Shown here: one piece after another, positions 39,016 to 47,089 of the stretch
Layout: each line of letters starts with the position of its first letter
Position numbering within the stretch: position 1 is the first letter of the stretch
From: Candidatus Microgenomatus sp.
GTDB lineage: Bacteria; Patescibacteriota; Microgenomatia; UBA8517
Reading direction: 5' to 3'
NCBI GenBank assembly: GCA_020724555.1
Contig: DYGT01000001.1
Span: 129,197 to 177,214 of the forward strand
Length of the DNA stretch: 48,018 bases
Made by a program: the position numbers and the translations under genes
Notes under the pieces: model-generated
Databases searched by the model: none
Told to the model about the DNA's origin: nothing
The model's input: only the letters and a program-made list of their open reading frames with translations

Positions 39016-39521
39016 TGAAACTGCTTTTAAGTGTGTTTGCCATGCTCATAGCTTTCCTGATGACAGTTACGCAGGCTCATGCGGTCTGTCCTGTCTGCAC
39101 GGTAGCGGTAGGAGCGGGACTTGGTATTTCTCGCTGGATTGGTATTGATGATAGTGTGACGGGTATTTGGGTTGGCGGGCTGATTCTATCCAGCGGTTTA
39201 TGGCTTGCTGATTGGATTGGTAAGAAAGGGTGGAAAGTGCCATATAAAGAGGCAGTTTCTGTTGGGCTATTCTTTTTGTTTGTCATACCGCCCTTGTATT
39301 GGAGCAAGATGATTGGTCTTCCTGGCAACACCTTATGGGGAGTTGATAAGGTGTTACTGGGAACAGTGATTGGCTCAGTTATTTTTCTTGGCGGTGTCTG
39401 GCTGGATAAGTGGCTGAGAACAACTAATGGTGGCAAGGTGTATGTTTACTATCAAAAAGTGATTATCCCAGTGTTTCTCTTGTCGCTTGCCAGTTTTGTC
39501 TTTTATCTTATTACCAGTTAA
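39012..39521 (+). CDS. Redox-cassette membrane protein with CPVC motif (island copy)
   Basis: A 169-residue protein. A signal-like helix (3-22) ends at CPVC (Cys26, Cys29) within AVCPVCTVAVGAGLGISRWI, and then GIDDSVTGIWVGGL and three or four membrane helices follow. The core copy at 20015 has the same N-terminal block almost unchanged, whereas the later helices have drifted, so the CxxC region is under the strongest constraint. It probably exchanges disulfides with the CPHC protein encoded just upstream. Confidence 0.8.
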   Translation: MMKLLLSVFAMLIAFLMTVTQAHAVCPVCTVAVGAGLGISRWIGIDDSVTGIWVGGLILSSGLWLADWIGKKGWKVPYKEAVSVGLFFLFVIPPLYWSKMIGLPGNTLWGVDKVLLGTVIGSVIFLGGVWLDKWLRTTNGGKVYVYYQKVIIPVFLLSLASFVFYLITS

Positions 39522-39534
39522 AGGAGGTGAAACT

Positions 39535-40092
39535 ATGAAAAACAAACAAATTCAGCCTGACATTAACGAGTTTATGGACAAGGTTAAAAAGATGGAGAGG
39601 GGAGAAAAACTCGATCTTTCATCAGACGAAGATCTTTCTATTGGTATTATGAACCTAATTTCAATGGAGGAGCATTTCTTCTTTTCCTACAACAAAACCA
39701 AAGATCCTAAATATCTTGATCTTTTAAACGAGATTCGAGAGATGCGAAAAAGCACCTTGAAGCGGATTATCAAAGACTATGAGGGAGAGGTCTGGTGTAT
39801 CAGTAAACACTTACTGGCTGCCTCGATGCGTTTTATGGAGGTTGGCACAAAGGCGCTTACCAAGGGTGACAAAGGTGATGCTGAGGATATGTTCCAGAAG
39901 TCCTACCAGCTTTATAGCTTGTTCTGGGGATTAAATCTGGGCTTAGTGCAGACCAAGGACATAAAGCATACCGATTCAAAAGAGGTTGCTTTTGTCAGCG
40001 AAGATCCAAAGCCTTCAGTTAAAGGTTCGACAGGCATCTTTGAGAAGCTGGGTCAGTTGGTGCAAAAAGCGATTGATTGCTGTAAGGAGTAA
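39535..40092 (+). CDS. Redox-cassette cytosolic helical protein with Cys-Cys tail (island copy)
   Basis: A 185-residue protein from the ATG at 39535, which a strong AAAGGAGGTG ribosome site precedes. It is helical and soluble. It keeps GEVWCISKHLLAASMRFMEV, the DLSIGIMNLIS block and the terminal AIDCCKE of the core copy; only the linker near 140-160 differs in length. Family unknown. Conservation of three cysteines in both copies suggests thiol chemistry or metal(loid) binding. It is the last gene of the ArsR operon. Confidence 0.8.
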   Translation: MKNKQIQPDINEFMDKVKKMERGEKLDLSSDEDLSIGIMNLISMEEHFFFSYNKTKDPKYLDLLNEIREMRKSTLKRIIKDYEGEVWCISKHLLAASMRFMEVGTKALTKGDKGDAEDMFQKSYQLYSLFWGLNLGLVQTKDIKHTDSKEVAFVSEDPKPSVKGSTGIFEKLGQLVQKAIDCCKE

Positions 40093-40095
40093 GGC

Positions 40096-40240
40096 TTAGA
40101 AGTTAAGAAAACGGTTGACTTCCTTGTTGGTAAATTCAGGGTATTCCAGCTCAGTTGCCCAGTCTGTTCTTCTGAAAACATACCATCGTTCGAGCATCCT
40201 AAAAACCCAATCGGATAGAATGTTTTCCGAACATTTGTAA
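40096..40240 (-). pseudogene. Repeated C-terminal coding fragment, copy A
   Basis: The minus strand reads CSENILSDWVFRMLERWYVF, then WATELEYPEFTNKEVNRFLN and Phe-stop. No start is present. Copies B (43285-43430) and C (45472-45560) encode the same tail. The parent family is unknown to me; the tail is Trp/Tyr-rich and could be a DNA-binding or nuclease C-terminus. Confidence 0.55.
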
Positions 40241-40247
40241 CGATTGA

Positions 40248-40550
40248 TTAAGAGCTTTGTGGAATTTTAAGTGCCACTTGCCGTGTTGGAGATTCTGTCG
40301 GTTTTGTTTCTACAAAATTTGTTAGATGTTCCACTATTTCACGGTCGATTGCCCTAATCTCATATGAAACTTTGCCTTCGGGAATAATGTAGTTTATCCC
40401 CTCAACTAACTCGACAGTTTCTCCCTCGCCTCCAATCAATAGCACATTAACACCGTCAATCTTTTCCTCCGCCAATTTATATCTCGCATAACGATCACTG
40501 GAACAGACTCCTCTTGTCACAAAGTTAAATAGGTTCTCGGATTCCTTCAT
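40248..40550 (-). CDS. Hypothetical protein, last gene of the PIG-L/WbqC operon
   Basis: A 100-residue soluble protein I do not recognise. The middle is strand-rich (GVNVLLIGGEGETVELVEGI, then KVSYEIRAIDREIVEHL). Its ATG overlaps the stop of the GNAT-like gene by 4 nt, so it is translated with it. The N-terminus holds one Cys and an aromatic/charged helix. Confidence 0.55.
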   Translation of the reverse strand: MKESENLFNFVTRGVCSSDRYARYKLAEEKIDGVNVLLIGGEGETVELVEGINYIIPEGKVSYEIRAIDREIVEHLTNFVETKPTESPTRQVALKIPQSS

Positions 40551-41263
40551 ACCCCAGTAGGCGTTATTAAAATACGAGCACTTTCTTCGCTAATACCAAA
40601 CTTTCTAACTATAAATTCAAAAAACTGGTTTCCGATTTCTGGATTAAATTTATATCTTATCCAATCACCTTCCTGTTGTCGCTCTACAGCAAATCGAGAA
40701 AACAGTTTCTCCGCAAGAGTGTTTGACGGAGCACAAGAACCCCTAATTTCTGTAACTCCTGACTCTGCCAAAGATTTTATAGGCAAACTCAATAAAGCGA
40801 CTTTCGATGTTCCCGCTATCTCTCCAGAGGCGGCAACCACTGGAATGTAACCCCTCCCTGTAAAAATACCAGATCCACTTTGATCAGCAACCACTTCTCT
40901 TCTACCTACGGTTACACCCACTAAACTTCCTTTCTCTTCGATTAAAAATGTGTTTCCATTCCAAGTTTCTTTAAAATCGACAATTCTTCCGTCAGGCAAC
41001 CCGTGGAATTCCTCGGTTAATTGCTCGACAGTGAATCTCGGATAAGCTTGGGGTAAGCTATCATTTAAAACTTTTGCAATTTCTTCCAAATAGGGGATTG
41101 CCATTCCAAGATTCATAACTCTTAGTACTCGTAGGCCATCCTTAAGCGAGACTGCTGTTATTGGAAATTCCTGCCTGCAATACTCCCGAATTTCATTAGG
41201 AATGCCTACACCTCCCCACGATGATGCCTGGCGATAAAGATCTTTTTCAGTTTCTATATTCAT
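40547..41263 (-). CDS. GNAT-acetyltransferase-like protein
   Basis: About 238 residues from the ATG at 41261-41263; an ATG two codons earlier is possible. The central part (GRIVDFKETWNGNTFLIEEK, then LVGVTVGRREV) and TEIRGSCAPSNTLAEKLFSR fit the strands and acetyl-CoA loop of a GNAT fold, although the classic Q/R-x2-G-x-G/A motif is not clear. It follows a WbqC-like gene, overlapping it by 17 nt, as expected of a sugar-amine acyltransferase. The family call is tentative. Confidence 0.5.
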   Translation of the reverse strand: MNIETEKDLYRQASSWGGVGIPNEIREYCRQEFPITAVSLKDGLRVLRVMNLGMAIPYLEEIAKVLNDSLPQAYPRFTVEQLTEEFHGLPDGRIVDFKETWNGNTFLIEEKGSLVGVTVGRREVVADQSGSGIFTGRGYIPVVAASGEIAGTSKVALLSLPIKSLAESGVTEIRGSCAPSNTLAEKLFSRFAVERQQEGDWIRYKFNPEIGNQFFEFIVRKFGISEESARILITPTGV

Positions 41264-42044
41264 TGTCACCTCCGCTTTTGAGAACCTCTAATGGATCTTG
41301 CTCACAATTAAAAATCAAATCATAAATGCTAAGATTTGGAACAAATCCAGAACCTTCAGAATTTTGAAATTGCTTGTAAGATGGATGTTGAAAGTTGTAT
41401 GTTTGTATCCCAATCCCAGCATCTTTAAATTTTTCAATTTCTTTTTTATTGCTGCCCTCAAACTTAAGATTCAAATAAAAATCTTTTGGTATGGGATAAT
41501 TCCTAGGTAAGTAGATAACTTTATCATAATTTTCGATATTAACCGCTCGCCTAATCGCATCAATCAGAGCATCTGCTTTTTTCAGACCTCGATCTACATA
41601 ATTATTCTGACTATCCCTAACATATTTTGTTTTAATTCCCAGAATATCTTTTGCCAAAAGAGTTAATGCATCACACAAGTCATTTAAATATTCCCATTTC
41701 CTGTCCAGATAAATTGAGGCAAGTGAACCTGAATATCTTTCAAAATAAGGACTCTTTCGATATATTGACTTAATATACTCCCAGTGGTCTCTCAAGATGC
41801 TGGGGTTGACAATTTTTTTATCCTTAATCGGTTCTCTTCCTTTATCTACAGGAACTGAGAGCCATTTACTAACCCTGTTGCTATAAAAAATTTGTCTATT
41901 CTGCCATTCTCTTGCTACATACTGAGCCGTGTCTAGAGAGATAAACAGATCGCTCTTATACATTTTATAGAAATATCCACAATAACGATGATACCCTGGT
42001 TGGTGAATTGCTATACGGATGACCTTATTAGATGATTTTTCCAT
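41247..42044 (-). CDS. WbqC-like family protein
   Basis: A 265-residue soluble protein with the family opening IRIAIHQPGYHRYCGYFYKM (9-28), LFISLDTAQYVAREWQNRQI and SVPVDKGREPIKDKKI. WbqC-like proteins are found in O-antigen and glycan clusters and are thought to modify amino-sugars; the reaction is not settled. It overlaps the YdcF-like gene by 17 nt and the GNAT-like gene by 17 nt, so the three are one translational unit. Confidence 0.8.
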   Translation of the reverse strand: MEKSSNKVIRIAIHQPGYHRYCGYFYKMYKSDLFISLDTAQYVAREWQNRQIFYSNRVSKWLSVPVDKGREPIKDKKIVNPSILRDHWEYIKSIYRKSPYFERYSGSLASIYLDRKWEYLNDLCDALTLLAKDILGIKTKYVRDSQNNYVDRGLKKADALIDAIRRAVNIENYDKVIYLPRNYPIPKDFYLNLKFEGSNKKEIEKFKDAGIGIQTYNFQHPSYKQFQNSEGSGFVPNLSIYDLIFNCEQDPLEVLKSGGDNEYRN

Positions 42045-42558
42045 TATATTTAATGTCCTTGAAAATATTTAGGATTACGGCTAGCCAGCCAGAGGGTAGA
42101 AAGGGAGAGTAAATATTTAAAAAATCGTTTGTGGAAAAACCGTAGATTATTTTGTTTGGAAAAACCTTGACAAATGTATGTAAGGAGCGCCTCAAGTGGG
42201 GCTGACTGGTAACAATCAGCATTGGAAAGGTGTTTTTTTGTTTAACCAATTCTTTTAGAAAAAGGGCATCTTCGTAGGTGTTTGTTGATTTATCCTGAAT
42301 GATGATTTCTCCGACCCTTTGTTTTTTGGCTATTTCGAGCATCAAATTTCGTTTAAACTTCCCACATATAATGAATTTGGCACCTCTATGTTTTTTCCTT
42401 AACTTAAGTCCTTTTCTGACTCTTACGGCAGTGTCCCAATCAAAATCACCAGACAGAACAACTATTGAGCGAATTTTGGGGTGTTCATCGAAAAGCAGGC
42501 TTTGGGAATACAATAAAAAAAGGACGGAAATCAATAAATATAGAATCAATAAAATCAT
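42028..42558 (-). CDS. YdcF/DUF218-like membrane-anchored protein
   Basis: A 176-residue protein. One N-terminal helix (1-19) anchors a DUF218 domain: IRSIVVLSGDFDWDTAVRVR, then FIICGKFKRN, IIIQDKSTNTYEDALFLKEL and MLIVTSQPHLRRS, which is the nucleotide-binding-like core and STNTYEDA signature of the family. Homologs such as ElyC and SanA act in envelope polysaccharide metabolism. It starts 2 nt after the PIG-L stop. Confidence 0.8.
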   Translation of the reverse strand: MILLILYLLISVLFLLYSQSLLFDEHPKIRSIVVLSGDFDWDTAVRVRKGLKLRKKHRGAKFIICGKFKRNLMLEIAKKQRVGEIIIQDKSTNTYEDALFLKELVKQKNTFPMLIVTSQPHLRRSLHTFVKVFPNKIIYGFSTNDFLNIYSPFLPSGWLAVILNIFKDIKYNGKII

Positions 42559-42559
42559 A

Positions 42560-43186
42560 CTAAAAAATCCAAAAATTTAAATAGAATTCCTCAGCATACT
42601 TACAGCCGCTGTGTAACCCCGATTCTCTAGCTTGTGCCTTTATGACTTCAGGATCCATATACTCATTAGTCCCTTGAGACTTAAACAGCGAGAGTAATTT
42701 CAACTTTTGGTCGAGATGTTTAGAGATGTCTATATATAAATTGGGCGTAAACCTGTCTCTAGTAAACAATGAGGCGTAGAGTAATATCGCTGGCTTTTTC
42801 CTTCTTGTTGCGCTCAAAGTTGCCCACCCGATATTTCTATGATCCTGATGAACATCGTCGATGCAATGTGTAAATATCAAATCTGGTTGATATTCTTTGA
42901 CCACCTGTTCAATTTCGTTGACTAAATTCGAGTCAGCAAAGATCGAACCGTCTTTATAATCCAACAACTTAGTTTCGGATACACCCAAGAACTCCCCAGC
43001 CTTTGCTTGTTCTTTGGCTCTTGTCAGAGGATCGCTTTTTAACTCACCTTTTGAAAATACCAAAGAGTATATATTCGCATCATATTCTTTTCTTAGTTTT
43101 AATAAGGTGCCGCCACACGATAGTTCGATATCATCAGGATGGGCGCCGATTGCTAATACTTTTAGATTTTTTGATAGGGTTAACAT
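42560..43186 (-). CDS. PIG-L (LmbE)-family deacetylase
   Basis: A 208-residue enzyme from the ATG at 43184-43186; a longer frame adds unlikely residues. The zinc-binding AHPDD is at 15-19 (LAIGAHPDDIELSCGGTLLK) and the third ligand is in DDVHQDHRNIG. The family removes acetyl from N-acetylglucosamine-type substrates. As the first gene before YdcF-, WbqC- and GNAT-like genes, it probably exposes an amine on a sugar that is then modified again. Confidence 0.85.
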   Translation of the reverse strand: MLTLSKNLKVLAIGAHPDDIELSCGGTLLKLRKEYDANIYSLVFSKGELKSDPLTRAKEQAKAGEFLGVSETKLLDYKDGSIFADSNLVNEIEQVVKEYQPDLIFTHCIDDVHQDHRNIGWATLSATRRKKPAILLYASLFTRDRFTPNLYIDISKHLDQKLKLLSLFKSQGTNEYMDPEVIKAQARESGLHSGCKYAEEFYLNFWIF

Positions 43187-43284
43187 GATATAGTTCTTCG
43201 CAGAATTGGCACAATTATATCCGATATTTCGCCAAAAGTGCAATTTAAGCAGAAAGATATGCCCGAAGCGACCAAAAAAGGAAC

Positions 43285-43430
43285 TTAGAAGTTCAGAAAC
43301 CTGTTTACTTCCTTGTTCGTAAACTCAGGATATTCAAGGTAAGTCACCCAATCAATCTGTCGGAAAAAGTACCATCGTTCGAGCATTCTAAGAACTGTAT
43401 TGGATAGAATGTTTTCCGAACATTTAAAAC
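43285..43430 (-). pseudogene. Repeated C-terminal coding fragment, copy B
   Basis: The minus strand reads CSENILSNTVLRMLERWYFF, then WVTYLEYPEFTNKEVNRFLN and Phe-stop, about 80 percent like copy A by eye. No start codon or upstream body is present. Confidence 0.55.
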
Positions 43431-43514
43431 AGGGCATCTTTTTGCATTAGTAGGATCGTTGTTAACAACTCTGATATCTTCTGATATACTTCCTTCGACT
43501 GCCCAATCAAAAAA

Positions 43515-44978
43515 ATGGGCAAAGAAAATCCTCAATTTGACCAAACTGCGGAAAGAGCAAGATCCTTAGTGAGTGGGGCAATTGCTGAGGTAGTTACTTC
43601 CTCAAGTGGGTTGCAGCAGGACAAATGGATTTTGGCACAAGGCAATTTAGATTTACCAATATACACATATACTCAGACTCTTTTGGAAGCAGGCATTGAT
43701 GAAACCCACATTAAAAATTTGTTGGGATTAGTAAGAGATTTGGAAATTGATGTTAGTGATCCCTATACTTCTAGCTCCGAGTTGTCAGTAATCGCAGGTG
43801 TTTTGTCAGAGGATTTGATTGGTGTGGATTTGTCAGAACACAGGAGGGCAATGGATAGAGTTAAATTACTGCCCGTTGTTGTTCAGGAGGCAGAAACTCA
43901 ACCGCCTTCGCCAAGTATAACTTATACAGAGGATGAAAGATTACAATTTCAAGAACTCACCAACCTAAAAAAATGGCAAAGAGGTTTAATACAATCAAAT
44001 GGTAATTTTTTAGAAATATCAAAGCGGGTTTTAGAGGGAAACAATCAAACGCTAGAAGCCCTAACAAGAGGACATCTAGAAAAGTTTTGGAGAGATAGTG
44101 GTATAGATGTGGGTAGTAAGGCAACTGTCTTTTTCCGTGACCACAAGACATATGCGGGAGATATTGATTTTTACTATTGGGGTGTTGAACCTGAAAAATG
44201 CACTCTTGAGCTATCTCGATATTTAATGTCTTTGGGCTATAAAGTTGACCATAGGTCAAACATATTCGTGGAAGATTTAATAAGAAACAGTCAAAAGATT
44301 GATAACGGCTTCTTAGCTGCATATTTGCAGATGTATTTTTATATGGGTAAAGCTATTGAGTTTAATGGAGACAGTTTTGAAGAGCATTATGCCGAGGATG
44401 TGTCGCCAGTGGTTGATTTAGGTTCTATGTGGAGGACTGCCAATAAAAGTCTCATTCCTGCCGCTGAAGTGGTTGAGAGGATTTATAGCCAAAATATACC
44501 AGAGTATCCAGGGCTTAAAGATTATCCATTCCGCCTTTTGACTATTACTTTAATGGGTTTAGCTATGAAGTATGATATTCCTTTTATTCTAAGTCACGAC
44601 AACTTAGTAAATAAACTTGAGCAATATATAAGTGAAGATGAAGCAGTTGTACTAAGAAACGCTTTTTATTACATTAACCAAGCACGCAACCTTTACCAGC
44701 TTGTAACCGAGCGGCGTTGGGAAATGATGACGCCTGAGATAAAACAGGAAATTGATAAGGCTCTTGTTATACAATCAGGAATGAGGATTGAGGACATGTT
44801 AGTTTTATTGGCTGAAAAAGTGAAGTCTATATCTTCTACTCACTTTGGTGAACCAGAAAACGGAGATGTGCTAGACTTAAATGAAGCGAGACAACAAGCA
44901 CTTCCTTTTGTCGCACAGTCGTATAGGAAGGTGGCAGAAAGATATAAGCAGTTAGTTTGGCTCTCACATCGAGAGTAA
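43515..44978 (+). CDS. Nucleotidyltransferase-like protein of unknown function
   Basis: A 487-residue soluble protein. The centre holds a GSKATVFFRDHKTYAGDIDF segment (about 197-216), which fits the nucleotidyltransferase-fold pattern of Gly-Ser followed by an Asp-x-Asp pair. A long all-helical region follows (240-470), as in GlnD-like or minimal nucleotidyltransferases with helical substrate domains. The N-terminal 140 residues are helical and unassigned. It sits 22 nt before a Nudix gene on the same strand. The fold call is inference; the substrate is unknown. Confidence 0.55.
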   Translation: MGKENPQFDQTAERARSLVSGAIAEVVTSSSGLQQDKWILAQGNLDLPIYTYTQTLLEAGIDETHIKNLLGLVRDLEIDVSDPYTSSSELSVIAGVLSEDLIGVDLSEHRRAMDRVKLLPVVVQEAETQPPSPSITYTEDERLQFQELTNLKKWQRGLIQSNGNFLEISKRVLEGNNQTLEALTRGHLEKFWRDSGIDVGSKATVFFRDHKTYAGDIDFYYWGVEPEKCTLELSRYLMSLGYKVDHRSNIFVEDLIRNSQKIDNGFLAAYLQMYFYMGKAIEFNGDSFEEHYAEDVSPVVDLGSMWRTANKSLIPAAEVVERIYSQNIPEYPGLKDYPFRLLTITLMGLAMKYDIPFILSHDNLVNKLEQYISEDEAVVLRNAFYYINQARNLYQLVTERRWEMMTPEIKQEIDKALVIQSGMRIEDMLVLLAEKVKSISSTHFGEPENGDVLDLNEARQQALPFVAQSYRKVAERYKQLVWLSHRE

Positions 44979-44999
44979 GCAAATAGCAAAATTGTAAAA

Positions 45000-45446
45000 A
45001 TGAGAAAAACTTCTACGGCAATAATCGTTTACGACAAAAAAATACTCTTTTTTAAAAGAGATAATATTCCTACAATAGTTGAGCCAGATAGGTGGCAATT
45101 ACCAGGTGGTCATATTGAAGATGGGGAAACACCGACAACAGCACTCAAAAGAGAATTGATTGAGGAGGTAAGTTATGCTCCTTCTAATTTAATTTTTGTA
45201 GGCAAACTTAGAAGCAGCGAGAGGGAGGTTTACATATTTTGGGGCTATGTAAGTAGAAACGAAGCCGCTAAATTTAAATTAGGAGAAGAAGAGGGCCAAG
45301 AAATAAGATTTATGTCTGTTGATGATGCTCTAAAACAAAAATTGACTAAAAACGTAGAGTTTTACCTGTCAACCTTCAAAAACCTTATAGTTAAACACTT
45401 AGAAGGAAGGACTATACCAGACATAAGAGAGTTTTTACTACACTAA
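45000..45446 (+). CDS. Nudix hydrolase
   Basis: A 148-residue protein with a nearly complete Nudix box, GHIEDGETPTTALKRELIEE followed by Val-Ser where Gly is usual, so metal-dependent pyrophosphohydrolase activity is expected. The preceding WQLPGG strand is typical. The substrate is unknown. It follows the nucleotidyltransferase-like gene; the two may act on the same nucleotide-linked compound. The start ATG is preceded by a weak A-rich leader. Confidence 0.85.
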   Translation: MRKTSTAIIVYDKKILFFKRDNIPTIVEPDRWQLPGGHIEDGETPTTALKRELIEEVSYAPSNLIFVGKLRSSEREVYIFWGYVSRNEAAKFKLGEEEGQEIRFMSVDDALKQKLTKNVEFYLSTFKNLIVKHLEGRTIPDIREFLLH

Positions 45447-45471
45447 TTATATTTCTGGATTTATACATTAA

Positions 45472-45560
45472 TTACAGGCTTAGGAATTTACCAACTTCTT
45501 TGTTGGTAAATTCAGGGTATTCCAGCTCGCTGACCCAATCAATTCGTCCGAATTCATAAT
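45472..45560 (-). pseudogene. Repeated C-terminal coding fragment, copy C
   Basis: The shortest copy: IDWVSELEYPEFTNKEVGKF followed by Leu-Ser-Leu-stop. It covers only the last 25 or so codons of the tail found in copies A and B. Confidence 0.5.
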
Positions 45561-45599
45561 TATTTTACTTGAAACCCCGAATGTTAACTCGTGGGTTGT

Positions 45600-46664
45600 T
45601 TATTTGTATTTATTTTTAGTCGAGTTTATCCAATCGATAAAATTAGCTGTTTTAATTCCATTTGCGCATGCTTCATTAATACCTGAACCTCCGGATTTAA
45701 TTAAACCAATAACTAAGTTACTGTCTTGTGCCAATATTGGTCCGCCAGAATCTCCCTCAGCAGTTGTCTTAATAAATGATTGAGCATCGAAATATTCAAA
45801 GGTAAAAATATTATTTATATTCATACTCTTTAAAAGACGGTCTCCGAAGCAAGCCTCTAATCTTTCAAGAGGAAGAGTAATTTTTTGAAGGGTATTTGTT
45901 TCAACTTTATAATAATTTTTTTGATTGTAATCTGGTGAAATATTAGGGGCCGGGCTTATGCCTGTTGTTCCAAAACCAATGGCAGTGACATATTGTTGGG
46001 CTAAGCCGGTACGGTTTTTTGTGAATTGATTATAATAAACATCGCTTTTAATTTGCGGAAGAACAGCTGGTTTAATATCAGAAGCTTTTTTGAGTTTTAT
46101 TAAAGCAATATCATAGTTGATGCTGTCATTTTTGTAATTTTCATGCGGAATAATTTTATCTACCTGTAGTATTTTCTGTTGATCTTTATCATTTTTGTTT
46201 ATTATATTAATTAAGAAGGTAAAATTTTTAGGATTAGTTGTATTTGTAAAACAATGAGCAACAGAAAGTGCCTATTGCTTATCAATTAATACACCACCAC
46301 ATTCACTCGTTATATAATAAATTCCCGGAGGAGAAGTGTTAAAAAGAAGTTTATTTACAGTCATCTTAATATAAACAAAATATGGAAACTCTCCAAGTTT
46401 TGCAGATTGGCCGCTAATGATGGGCAATACTTCATAAGCTTGAGAATTTGTTGTAACATTGTTTTTAATGGTTGATTTTAGAATTAAATTGGTTATTAAT
46501 ATAGAGAAGAAAATTAGAATAACAAAAAAAGTTTTTTTTGATATACAAAAACTACCCTTAATTATAAAATAATTATATACAGATAAAAATATTATTACAA
46601 TAATTGGTAGTTTTTTTATCTCCTCCCACCTCACCCTCAACGCTTCCATCACTACTGCATTCAA
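45600..46664 (-). pseudogene. Trypsin-like (S1) serine protease interrupted by one TAG codon
   Basis: One frame of 354 codons with a single in-frame TAG at 46272-46274. Before it: N-terminal membrane helices (about 18-35 and 44-62) and SECGGVLIDKQ. After it: ALSVAHCF (catalytic His), YDIALIKL (catalytic Asp) and TTAEGDSGGPIL (catalytic Ser). The stop sits exactly where the family has Trp in CGGxLIxxxWVLTAAHC, so a TGG-to-TAG change is the simplest reading. Everything else is intact. It is either a very young pseudogene, a sequencing error, or read through. The protease would be anchored and face outward. Confidence 0.75.
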
Positions 46665-46729
46665 AAAAGCCTGGATTATTAAATGGATTTATGTAGAATA
46701 TCAGGTGCGGTGAGCCATACTTCGCCAAG

Positions 46730-46757
46730 GCTACGTAATGGCATGCCATCTCGTAGC
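46730..46757. repeat. Nested palindrome
   Basis: GCTACG and CGTAGC flank the perfect 12-bp palindrome ATGGCATGCCAT. It lies 25 nt before the GIY-YIG start and may be a mobile palindromic repeat or a regulatory hairpin. Confidence 0.5.
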
Positions 46758-46781
46758 TTCAGCGTAGAGCGAAATACCAAT

Positions 46782-47069
46782 ATGTATTATTGTTACATTC
46801 TCTCAAGTTCAAAATTTCACATTTTCTACTTTGGGTCAGCTAATGATTTGAAAGCAAGATTAAAGCAACATAACAACGGTGAAGTTAAATCAACTAAAGC
46901 ACATTTGCCATGGAAATTAGTGTGGTACGGCGCATTTAGTACTGAAAAAGAAGCCAGAGATTTTAAGGGTGAGTCGGGCAAGGCCTTTGCCTATAAGAGG
47001 CTAGTGCCAGTAGCCCTGGAGAAGGATTTCTCAACGGGTAGAAAAAGTAGTCCGAAGTCTCTGACGTAG
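46782..47069 (+). CDS. GIY-YIG nuclease-like protein
   Basis: A 95-residue protein from the ATG at 46782 (MYYCYILSSSKFHIFYFGSA); a longer frame from 46683 crosses the palindrome. The GIY-YIG elements are YCYIL and FYFGSANDLKARLKQHNNGE, followed by KSTKAHLPWKLVWYG. The usual terminal lysine-rich motif (LKSGWGRxFL) has degenerated to GESGKAFAYKRL. Small GIY-YIG proteins may act in DNA repair or as selfish endonucleases. Its 3' end leads directly into a tRNA-Asn-derived sequence, as in the pseudogene at 22252. Confidence 0.7.
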   Translation: MYYCYILSSSKFHIFYFGSANDLKARLKQHNNGEVKSTKAHLPWKLVWYGAFSTEKEARDFKGESGKAFAYKRLVPVALEKDFSTGRKSSPKSLT

Positions 47070-47089
47070 GTTACCTACCGGGGAGCCAG
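47065..47089 (+). repeat. Degenerate copy of the tRNA-Asn 3' end (att-like)
   Basis: CGTAGGTT then ACCTAC and CGGGGAGCCAG copy the tRNA-Asn T-arm and acceptor end (22529-22558), lacking part of the T-loop and one base. CCGGGGAGCCAG is identical (22547-22558 and 47078-47089). It is a likely distal attachment-site remnant of the island. Confidence 0.55.
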
